From: JABDBL01 sp963845445
Lineage (GTDB): Bacteria; Cyanobacteriota; Vampirovibrionia; Obscuribacterales; Obscuribacteraceae
Assembly: GCA_963845445.1 (NCBI GenBank)
Contig: CAWJSE010000003.1
Location: 558,001 to 622,000, forward strand
Length of the DNA: 64,000 bases
Direction: 5' to 3'
Part shown: piece by piece, positions 7,958-15,581 of the stretch
Layout: every line of letters begins with the position of its first letter
Position numbering within the stretch: position 1 is the stretch's first letter
The notes under the pieces: generated by a model
Databases searched by the model: none
What the model was told of the DNA's origin: nothing
The model's input: the letters and a program-made list of their open reading frames with translations, nothing else
Position numbers and translations under genes: made by a program

Positions 7958-9826
7958 TCAGTCCTGGCTGAGTCCTAAGTAATACACTGCCTGTCTCGCT
8001 GCATCCCACTGACTTAACTGGGGATTTTTCTCTTGTACTTCTTTGATTTTTTCCAGGCGTTTTGGAATATCGTTTATTGGTTCTGATGTGCATATCCAAT
8101 AATCCATAGGACTGGGTACAAGCCGGATAGTACCGTGGCTGCCACCAACAATTAACAAACATTGGCTATCTTTGCGCTTTTCTTCGTCGCGCGAAAAATT
8201 GTCAATCGCTGCCACTTCTGCGTCTGTCAAACGCAAAGTCTCTTTCAAAACTTTCAAATCACTAGGGTCTTGACGGAGTATAAGCTTCATGTGTGCATTT
8301 TTTACCACTGAATCTGCTTGCTCTGATTGACGGAAAAAGTCCTTTAATTGCTGTGTAATAGAGACTAACATCATACCGTAATGCCTGGCGCGACGTGACA
8401 AGTCGTCGAGTAACCTCGCACCAGCTTTGAATCTCATGAGCATAGCCGCTTCGTCAATGACAGCAGCAAAACGAATGCGACGCTCTTTATATTCTGCCGC
8501 ACGGCGTCTGATAAATTCAGCCAAAATAAATACTGCTATACGCTCCAGGCGCGGCTCATTTACTTCTCTAGTATCAAATACTATAAAAAGTTTTTCGGTA
8601 TCAATATTAGTATAGCCATCTACCAGTCCACCAAACGCGCCAGAACGAGTAAACAAAGACAGTCCCCGAGCAAATTGCTGTAAACGATCCCGCTGTAAGG
8701 GATCAATCTCATCCGCTGCTGCCTGAGCAGCTACGCGGGCCAAATCAGACATAGTGGGTACTGTATTGCGGAAATTGGCATCCATGTACGCCACGCGAAT
8801 TAGACCATCTAGCAAAGATTTTTCTTCTACGTTCAACTCTTCTCGACCTTCTGGAGCAAGCATCAGGTCAAGCAAAGAAAGTAAGGCGGTAATTTTATCG
8901 GCGGATGGCTCACCAGGCTTGTCTTCGGGCCCCAAATCAAAAGGATTGATAATGAATCCGGAGTTAGGACCGAGATCTATGTAGGCGCTCAATTCTGTAC
9001 CTAGCAATTGAGTGATAAAGCGGTAAGCACCATATTTATCAACTGTTTTATCTATGAGAACAAAACGTGTACCAATTGGTAGAAGCCGCAATATTAGCAT
9101 TGAAATAGCAAATGACTTACCGGCACCGGTTGTACCTACAACAAACATGTTATTAGCATCTTTGCCACCACCACGATAAAAAGGATTGAGTAAAACCGGT
9201 TCACGGGAGGCAAGAGCAAAACCAAACGGTACACCATCTGGGGTACCACAACTGGCACTAAAGAACGGCCAAAATGTGCCCACGATGGGTGACATGACTT
9301 GATGCACCATAGCCAACTTATCCACTCCAACAGGCAAGGTGGATTGCCAGGCATCCAATTGTAAAAGCTGCCCGCGATCCATCACAGCACCGCGATTTTT
9401 AAAAACACGCCGAATTTCATCCATCTGTTGACTTAGTTTTTCCTGAGTGTCAGCAACCGTGTTTATGTAGACACTCATATCGAACGCCTTATTTGAACTG
9501 CGCAAAAATTCTTGAATAGCTGAAGCAGCACTGCGTGTTGATTCAATGCCCTCTAAATCTGGAGCCGTTCCCAATTGGGTGGTAGCCATCACACCATATT
9601 TATATTTATCGGATAATGCTTTACGTACTTTGTCTTGATTACAAGTATGAATAAAAACAGAAAGAGTATATTCAACACTTAAAGATAGCAGATCAACTAA
9701 CCAACCCATCCAAGTTTCATGAGGTGGTTGAGCCATATAATGAGTACCTATATAGCGTCCATCGACCCAGAGATAGTCATTTTCGATTCTTACGGCTGAT
9801 TGCGCTAGGGCGGAAGCTTCAGACAT
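7958..9826 (-). CDS. virB4: VirB4-type secretion ATPase, C-terminal motor part
   Basis: A 622-residue motor ATPase of the VirB4/TraC family, which energises assembly of type IV secretion channels at the inner face of the membrane. Residues about 15-80 match the second part of the VirB4 N-terminal domain (GRYIGTHYMAQPPHETWMGW), residues 230-240 hold the Walker A motif VGTTGAGKSFAI, and a Walker B IDEAAML lies near 455, followed by a SITQQ-type sensor. The first third of a normal VirB4 is missing here and is supplied by the preceding gene, whose end overlaps this start by eight bases. There is no ribosome-binding site, which fits coupled translation. Confidence 0.9.
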   Translation of the reverse strand: MSEASALAQSAVRIENDYLWVDGRYIGTHYMAQPPHETWMGWLVDLLSLSVEYTLSVFIHTCNQDKVRKALSDKYKYGVMATTQLGTAPDLEGIESTRSAASAIQEFLRSSNKAFDMSVYINTVADTQEKLSQQMDEIRRVFKNRGAVMDRGQLLQLDAWQSTLPVGVDKLAMVHQVMSPIVGTFWPFFSASCGTPDGVPFGFALASREPVLLNPFYRGGGKDANNMFVVGTTGAGKSFAISMLILRLLPIGTRFVLIDKTVDKYGAYRFITQLLGTELSAYIDLGPNSGFIINPFDLGPEDKPGEPSADKITALLSLLDLMLAPEGREELNVEEKSLLDGLIRVAYMDANFRNTVPTMSDLARVAAQAAADEIDPLQRDRLQQFARGLSLFTRSGAFGGLVDGYTNIDTEKLFIVFDTREVNEPRLERIAVFILAEFIRRRAAEYKERRIRFAAVIDEAAMLMRFKAGARLLDDLSRRARHYGMMLVSITQQLKDFFRQSEQADSVVKNAHMKLILRQDPSDLKVLKETLRLTDAEVAAIDNFSRDEEKRKDSQCLLIVGGSHGTIRLVPSPMDYWICTSEPINDIPKRLEKIKEVQEKNPQLSQWDAARQAVYYLGLSQD

Positions 9827-10736
9827 GTCTGGACGAGCTGGTGGTGCTTTTGGATCTCTTTGCCGCTAAGCCAGGGTTTAAGTCTCCATAGATCAAGTCA
9901 CGCACTTCACTGCGTTTTAATACTTGTGGGCGTAAATTCGATTGTCTCAATTGTTCAAAGGCGGTACGGGTATATCTATTCAAAGTTTCAACGTATTCAT
10001 CGTGTTTTGCAGCGGTGCGCTTGCCTGACCATGAATTACTAGAAGACAAATGATTATATAAAGTTGACCAGATATCATTGGCTATATCGACAGTATCTGG
10101 GGGTGAGTAACTTATGACCACATAGAAATCTCTCTGGGGAACAAAGTGGACATCTTGAACACGTCTAAACCATTGATCGGTGTTCTTGGCATACCATTTT
10201 AGATAATCATTGTCTGTGGTAACCTGATTTTGATAACGTGAGAGATATTCGTCTACCGGCAAATTGCGGGATTTGACAATAATTTGCACGTCAGATTCGC
10301 ACGAATTGGCAAATTCTTTAAAGTTTCGCGCTAATGCTTCAACATCAGCTTCATCAAACAATAGAGCGTTAATACCCTTACAAGCCATATAGCGACGGAA
10401 GCTGCCGTCGGCTAATACTATCAAGCCTTCGTCTTCATCGTCTCCCGGCACAGAATGTATAAAACAAACATCTGCCCAGTCGATATCTCCGCGCTTATCA
10501 GCCGGTGGCTTAGATAAAGTAGACTCTTCGTCAACCTGCTTGTCAGGCTCGCCATTGCTTGATGGCGGTTTCTCGACAACAGGTGGCCAATATTTTTGTC
10601 CGATTTTAGCCATTGGTATTTGGCGGCGCAAAGCCTCTGGCAGATTATTATAAAAGCCCGCTACAATGTTCTGCCAGGATGGTTCAGCCGTTATAGGCAA
10701 TTTATCTGATGGTGAAGATCGCATACTGCCGGTCAT
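9819..10736 (-). CDS. VirB4 N-terminal domain encoded as a separate gene
   Basis: A 305-residue protein without any nucleotide-binding motif. After a Pro/Ser-rich head (1-80), the region from DWADVCFIHSVPGDDEDEGL on follows the N-terminal domain of VirB4/TrbE proteins: a GSFRRYMACKGINALL block, an ALARNFKEFANS helix, VQIIVKSRNLP, a YL-rich helix and the FYVVISYSPPD strand. The next gene supplies the rest of VirB4. No run of identical bases lies at the junction and the overlap (ATG inside CATGTCTGA) is clean, so this is probably a natural split rather than a sequencing frameshift. It follows the PrgI-like gene, the usual order in Gram-positive-type systems. Confidence 0.75.
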   Translation of the reverse strand: MTGSMRSSPSDKLPITAEPSWQNIVAGFYNNLPEALRRQIPMAKIGQKYWPPVVEKPPSSNGEPDKQVDEESTLSKPPADKRGDIDWADVCFIHSVPGDDEDEGLIVLADGSFRRYMACKGINALLFDEADVEALARNFKEFANSCESDVQIIVKSRNLPVDEYLSRYQNQVTTDNDYLKWYAKNTDQWFRRVQDVHFVPQRDFYVVISYSPPDTVDIANDIWSTLYNHLSSSNSWSGKRTAAKHDEYVETLNRYTRTAFEQLRQSNLRPQVLKRSEVRDLIYGDLNPGLAAKRSKSTTSSSRHV

Positions 10737-10799
10737 CGGTATCTCTTAAATTAAAAGGTCATTTATTACCCTAGTGTCTGGTATAAACAATTATAAATG

Positions 10800-11171
10800 T
10801 CATTTACCTTTCGTGAAGGCTGAATTAGGCATTTTGTTCGATTGGACAGAGTTTTCTTCAAAGTAGGTCTTTACCGGTTGGGGCTTAGGCAAAATCTCGG
10901 TAGGCAGTAATTGGGCTGCATAAAGAACACGGTTAAGCCACCATTGCCAGGGTTTAATTGAAGTAGCATGAACGAAAACAATACCTGTACAAACAATAGT
11001 CACAAAAACGAAAAGGCCAAGAGGCAATCCGTTAACTTTGACTGGCGGCGTGCTAAACCAGGCCCAACAAGCAATTAAGGCGGTAAAAGTTAAAAGAATC
11101 CACTGAACAAAAGAATAACCAAATAATTTAAATGGTGTATTCAGAATGATAACTTTATGCACAATTGCCAT
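10800..11171 (-). CDS. PrgI-like small membrane protein
   Basis: About 123 residues from the ATG at 11171, which has AAGGAT nine bases upstream; an upstream TTG at 11195 would overlap the previous stop codon. The layout is a short N-terminal stretch (VHKVIILNTPFKLFGYS), two close transmembrane helices (ILLTFTALIACWAWF and LGLFVFVTIVCTGIVFVHA) and a tail with KPWQWWLNRVLY. This is the shape of PrgI-family proteins, encoded next to VirB4 in conjugative and T4SS loci; VirB3 has the same shape. It directly precedes the split VirB4 genes. Confidence 0.7.
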   Translation of the reverse strand: MAIVHKVIILNTPFKLFGYSFVQWILLTFTALIACWAWFSTPPVKVNGLPLGLFVFVTIVCTGIVFVHATSIKPWQWWLNRVLYAAQLLPTEILPKPQPVKTYFEENSVQSNKMPNSAFTKGK

Positions 11172-11191
11172 ATTAAAACCATCCTTGTTTC

Positions 11192-11818
11192 TCAAATTGG
11201 AATTTCAAAATTATCTTTTTCAGGATTTCCATCAGCTGCTAATTTCATAACTTTTCTTGCCATATATGCTAGTTTACCAGGCAATTGCGGCAAAACTTCT
11301 TGTAGATGGCGCTGGGCAGAACCAAAGTCTCCCACCCGTCTATACAATTCACCGATTAAATATTCCACCGTGGGTCTTTCATTGACCGGACAGGAAACAT
11401 CATTAAGAGACTTGCTAAATGACTCGATAGCCCGCAATCGATATTCTTTCGCCTGCAAATCCGCTTTAGCATCATCAGCACACCAAGCTGCATATAAATA
11501 AAGATTGCCTACATCGTAAAAGTCTTTACTGAATTGTTCTGCTTGCATGGCTGCATTACGAAATTGCAAATGAGGGGTAAGCGACGACTGAGTTAGAACT
11601 GCCACTTCCTCGGTAGCAGGAAATTTTCCCATCCAATCAGATCTACCGCAAGCAGGGCAAGTACAAACAAAGAATGGTTCTATTTGCGTTGCCTGTCCCG
11701 CGAAATCCTGGCGCAATTCACTATTGCGAATACCTAGGTCTACCCAGGAAGGCAGTTGCTTTGAATTAAATTTAGAGCCACAACGCGGACATTTCACAGC
11801 AATTTGAACCAAATCCAT
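11192..11818 (-). CDS. DUF2225-like zinc-ribbon protein with TPR-like tail
   Basis: A 208-residue soluble protein. The first cysteine pair is VKCPRCGSKF (residues 8-17) and the second VCTCPACGRSDW (about 50-60), together a zinc-binding fold as in DUF2225 proteins. From about residue 95 it is helical with TPR-like signatures (LYLYAAWCADDAKAD, RVGDFGSAQRHLQEVL). Its role is unknown. The gene starts six bases after the end of a GC-rich 107-bp repeat array, which therefore forms its whole 5' leader within the secretion operon; no normal ribosome-binding site is left between them. Confidence 0.7.
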   Translation of the reverse strand: MDLVQIAVKCPRCGSKFNSKQLPSWVDLGIRNSELRQDFAGQATQIEPFFVCTCPACGRSDWMGKFPATEEVAVLTQSSLTPHLQFRNAAMQAEQFSKDFYDVGNLYLYAAWCADDAKADLQAKEYRLRAIESFSKSLNDVSCPVNERPTVEYLIGELYRRVGDFGSAQRHLQEVLPQLPGKLAYMARKVMKLAADGNPEKDNFEIPI

Positions 11819-11824
11819 TTATAT

Positions 11825-12060
11825 GCGCTGCCTCGCTCTCATTTCATTCGGCTCAACGCGCGTATAGACGCTTTCACTCCGGACGCTTCACCAGCGCCCT
11901 TCGCTCCGCTGTATTCCTTATTATCCTTCATGCGCGCTGCCTCGCTCTCATTTCATTCGGCTCAACGCGCGTATAGACGCTCTCACTCCGGACGCTTCAC
12001 CAGCGCCCTTCGTTTCGCTGTATTCCTTATTATCCTTCATGCGCTGCCTCGCTCTCATTC
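11825..12060 (-). repeat. GC-rich tandem array, about 107-bp period (copy A)
   Basis: Two full units and the start of a third, beginning at 11825, 11934 and 12041 (spacings 109 and 107), oriented like the surrounding minus-strand operon. Read in the direction of transcription, each full unit carries a small open frame starting MKDNKEYS and ending RALSRMK, and the array ends with ACGCGCGTTGAGCCG and GCGAGGCAGCGC, six bases before the ATG of the DUF2225-like gene. A second array with the same period and almost the same end lies at 34232-34600. Base composition is far richer in GC than the flanks. Confidence 0.9.
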
Positions 12061-12062
12061 CA

Positions 12063-15000
12063 TCATGTATCCTTCTTTTCTTCCTCTTCGTCTTCCGATT
12101 GCGGAGGGAGACCTAATTCACTCAAAATATCCTTTGCTTTGGGCGCGGTGCGTCCGCCTCCGCGTTGCAATCTGCCTAAGTGGTCAGCCAGGCTACCGGT
12201 TGTAGTATGTTCTGGGCCTTTGGCATTGGAATCGCGAGACAAAGTGCCACCAGACAGATTCTGGTTGCTGCTTTGGTTAGCATTCGGCTTACCACCTTTT
12301 TGCATACCAGCTAACAGAGATGAAATACTATTACCAGACTTCGACGCCGCTGGCGGTGAGCCAAAAACAGGAATTACGGCATTGATCGGCTTTTGCACAT
12401 TGGGTTTCACTGGTTGAGGAGCCGGTTTCTGCTGTTGCTGAACAATTTTCTCTTGCACTTGCTTAGCAGGTGGTTGAATCTGTTGCACTTCTACTCTTTC
12501 GTGTTTTACTTCAGCAGGCACATATTGAACTTGTTGTTGTTGCTGCTGTTGTTGCTGTTGCTGTAGCTGTAGCTGTTGTTGCTGCTGCTCAGCAGCCACT
12601 TGATTCGTATATTGCGCTTGTGCTTGACTGAGATTAACCGGCTGGACTATGGCAGATTGTTCAGAGACAGATCCCCTGTTTGCATCACCTACATTGGACC
12701 AACCGATAGTGTTCTCGGTTCTGTATACAGCGTCACTTCCTGAGGAATCAGTTCCCGAGGACGTGTATCCAGTTCCGGAAGTGGTGTAATCAGTTCCTGA
12801 ATAGCTATATTCCGTTCCAGTAGTGTATGGCACATCCGCGGACACTGTATAAGTGTCAGCTGGCTGAGCCGGAGCATTGGTTGTGGTATATGAGATATCG
12901 GGCGAAACACCACCATCAACACTTGTAAAAGAAGTGGATGTGGTTATTAGTGGTGCGCTAGACAAAGTACCACCACTAAATGGTACTACCGGCAGATCAG
13001 GCAGATTACTAGGAGATGGAGTCACTAATGGTGGCAAATCCGCAGCAGACCTAGCAAAACTAGCATCTGATAATGGTGGTCCTGCGGTACCAGTCAATAA
13101 AATATTATTGCCCAAATTAGTATCATTCCCGCCGCCTGAAGCTCCCATCCCCCTCGCCGTAGTTTGCCCGACTGTCGGAGGTCCGTCCAGATTTAATCCT
13201 GCCGTGCCCAACCTAGCATTAAATAATTGGGCTAAGCGAGCCTGTTCGGCAGGCTTGGCATGACTTAGATACTCTTTCATATTGGTATCTTGCAAGTGCT
13301 TTTCGGCTTCCTGGTGCTGTTGACCAAGGACATTTGCTGCTAACTGAGCATTTACTCTGTCTTTTTCAGTTTGTTGTTGTTGTTGCTGCTGTTGGTGTTG
13401 TCGCAAATAATCACCAAAAGTAGCATTCTGGTTCTCCTGGGCGGCCCGGTTAAAGCTGGCAAGCCTGTCTTGCTTGTCTTGCTCTTGCTTGGCAAGTTGT
13501 GCTTCATTCATCTTCTGTTGCGCCGCTTGCTGAGGAGTCAATTGATTGTTTACTGCTTTATCAATGTCTGCATAATTTGAAGTAGAAGAAGGACTTATAC
13601 CTTTAGAGCTAAGACTGCCAGTATTTCCTGGACTGCCAGAACCACTAGGCATCCAACCTGGTACGCCACCCATAGGCGCACCGCTACTAGCAGTTGCCAT
13701 ATTGCCCAAATGACCTGTAGGAGCTAAGCCACCGGCTACTGCCCCCCCTGCCACTCCGCCGAATGCGGCCGTACTTCCTGTGCTAGCGTATCTGCTACCG
13801 CCAGGAATTCCTGCATTCGCTGCAGCCGGATTTCCATCACCACCCATCAATCCTTGGCCCATGCCACCACCACCAGCAGACTGGCGTGATCCGCCACCAC
13901 CAGCAGCTTGTTTTTGACCGCCGCCGCTAGCACCGCCGCCACCGCCGCCCTTGGTAGCCTGGCTCATGGATTGGCTAATAGCATTCATCATGGAATAACC
14001 AGCACCTTCACTAATAAGAGCGCTAAAGTCAAAGGCATACCAAACTGAAATAGTGGCTAAACTGTTTAATGCAGTCATTATTACTGTGCCAGTTTCAGAC
14101 ACTCCTCTAAAACAAGCCATAAGCAATACCACTACATTCCAAAATAAACTCCAGAAGCAAAGAGTAACTACACCTTCTATCCAACTGGGCAAAGCAGCGC
14201 GCAATCTTTCCATTGGCCATACCCATAAGGCAGCCACTATCGGTCCCATACACCATAAATAGTATAGAAAGACCGTTTGAAAAGCACACATGATATTCCA
14301 GGTCATAGCCAAAAAGGAATTAGAGCCATTCATCATCAATCTATTGGTATTCATAGTTGAGCTAGATGATTCATCAGGAATGAGTGACTGATCAAGTCCA
14401 ACACAAGGATCGAATAGTTTTTGTGCCAAACCAGTGGCCTCGAAAGAAGTCCATGGACTGTTTCCACCCATCGATGAGAGTGCTGAAGAAGCAGCGGAAG
14501 CCGCAGCAGGAATAAAAGCATTTGTGTTCTGGCTAGAACTATTCACTGGAAACGCTCGCATTTCAGCACACTGTGCATCTTGATACATGTCTGTACCAAA
14601 TAAATTGGTATATTCTGTGTTAATGCCATAAGTTAGTGCATTGGCCAAATCGATGCCATAATTGACTACTAAGAAAGAGGCAGGAATCATAAAAATAGCC
14701 ACAATGGATCGGGTGATACCTTCAAACGGGTTAACTTCTCCAAGAATGGTTGAGCTTTGAGCTACGATTGCTCTTACTTGGGCTAATACCGCACCAGGTA
14801 ACAAAAGTAGAATGGCGATGGGTACAAACAAATTGTTACGCAGAGACTGCCAACTATTGTTTTGGGCAGTGAAATTAACAAGATAATGCTGGGTGAATTG
14901 AATTGCCCCCATAGCCTGGCTAACAGCAGCTCCTGCCATGCTATTGGCTGCTGAAGTAGACATAGCACTACCTGCAGCAAGAGCAGAATCGGCTGCCGCA

Positions 15001-15527
15001 GCCGGATCATTGTCGCGTTGCGCTTGCATTGCAACTGCAGTCGCTGTAGCACCAAAATCTTCGTTATCGGTAAGTCCTCCTTGAGCGCCGGCAATCTTAA
15101 AATTGCTCTGTTCTTTTTGCAAAGCATTGTCTAATTCGCCACTGCCAGTATTAATGGTATAGGTACTGGGACCACCAGGACCCGGAAATGGTGCTCTTGT
15201 GAAGGTTGTGGGGAAGCCACCGTTGCTGGTATCAGTAAACGGGCCACCAGCAGAATGGGTTCTTTCATAAGTTTCGTTTATTTTGGCGGCAGGATTCCCA
15301 GCCGCTTCATAATTCTCTCTTATACTTGGAGCCGTTACCTGGCTTTGGTTCATTACCGACCCGTCACCTGGATTGTCGGCGTGAGCCAGAGCCGGAGAGA
15401 AAGACAAAAAAGCAAATGAAAGCACGACTATAAAACTCTGCATGAGCCTGCCAAAATAGCCAAAACAAATTCCATATATTGGATGGAAATCGTCTTTTGA
15501 AAAATTGTTTTGTTCTATTTTATTCAT
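12063..15527 (-). CDS. Large VirB6/TrbL-like polytopic membrane protein with Gln-rich tail
   Basis: A protein of about 1150 residues. A signal-like hydrophobic stretch ends in ALAHA; then comes a Ser/Ala/Gly-rich linker. A membrane domain at roughly residues 235-545 includes PIAILLLLPGAV and PFEGITRSIVAIFMIPA, with several later helices. The second half is low complexity: Gly-rich blocks, three long glutamine runs and Thr/Ser/Tyr repeats. The membrane domain is clearly paralogous to that of the upstream 862-residue protein. The fold is consistent with VirB6/TrbL channel subunits, known for long soluble tails. The start could be GTG 15542, ATG 15527 or ATG 15443; the last gives a clean signal peptide. 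It begins about 50 bases after its paralogue. Confidence 0.75.
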   Translation of the reverse strand: MNKIEQNNFSKDDFHPIYGICFGYFGRLMQSFIVVLSFAFLSFSPALAHADNPGDGSVMNQSQVTAPSIRENYEAAGNPAAKINETYERTHSAGGPFTDTSNGGFPTTFTRAPFPGPGGPSTYTINTGSGELDNALQKEQSNFKIAGAQGGLTDNEDFGATATAVAMQAQRDNDPAAAADSALAAGSAMSTSAANSMAGAAVSQAMGAIQFTQHYLVNFTAQNNSWQSLRNNLFVPIAILLLLPGAVLAQVRAIVAQSSTILGEVNPFEGITRSIVAIFMIPASFLVVNYGIDLANALTYGINTEYTNLFGTDMYQDAQCAEMRAFPVNSSSQNTNAFIPAAASAASSALSSMGGNSPWTSFEATGLAQKLFDPCVGLDQSLIPDESSSSTMNTNRLMMNGSNSFLAMTWNIMCAFQTVFLYYLWCMGPIVAALWVWPMERLRAALPSWIEGVVTLCFWSLFWNVVVLLMACFRGVSETGTVIMTALNSLATISVWYAFDFSALISEGAGYSMMNAISQSMSQATKGGGGGGASGGGQKQAAGGGGSRQSAGGGGMGQGLMGGDGNPAAANAGIPGGSRYASTGSTAAFGGVAGGAVAGGLAPTGHLGNMATASSGAPMGGVPGWMPSGSGSPGNTGSLSSKGISPSSTSNYADIDKAVNNQLTPQQAAQQKMNEAQLAKQEQDKQDRLASFNRAAQENQNATFGDYLRQHQQQQQQQQTEKDRVNAQLAANVLGQQHQEAEKHLQDTNMKEYLSHAKPAEQARLAQLFNARLGTAGLNLDGPPTVGQTTARGMGASGGGNDTNLGNNILLTGTAGPPLSDASFARSAADLPPLVTPSPSNLPDLPVVPFSGGTLSSAPLITTSTSFTSVDGGVSPDISYTTTNAPAQPADTYTVSADVPYTTGTEYSYSGTDYTTSGTGYTSSGTDSSGSDAVYRTENTIGWSNVGDANRGSVSEQSAIVQPVNLSQAQAQYTNQVAAEQQQQQLQLQQQQQQQQQQQVQYVPAEVKHERVEVQQIQPPAKQVQEKIVQQQQKPAPQPVKPNVQKPINAVIPVFGSPPAASKSGNSISSLLAGMQKGGKPNANQSSNQNLSGGTLSRDSNAKGPEHTTTGSLADHLGRLQRGGGRTAPKAKDILSELGLPPQSEDEEEEKKDT

Positions 15528-15581
15528 TTGAATTGGCGTCACTTTTAGTCTTTAAGATTGAAACTCAAGATTAGTCTCTGG

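Noticed and set aside
7958..10736. Split VirB4 as a sequencing frameshift
   Set aside because: No homopolymer at the junction, clean overlap with embedded ATG and no leftover homology in other frames.
11825..12060. CRISPR array
   Set aside because: The period is 107 bases with no short repeat/unique spacer alternation and no cas genes; the whole unit is repeated.
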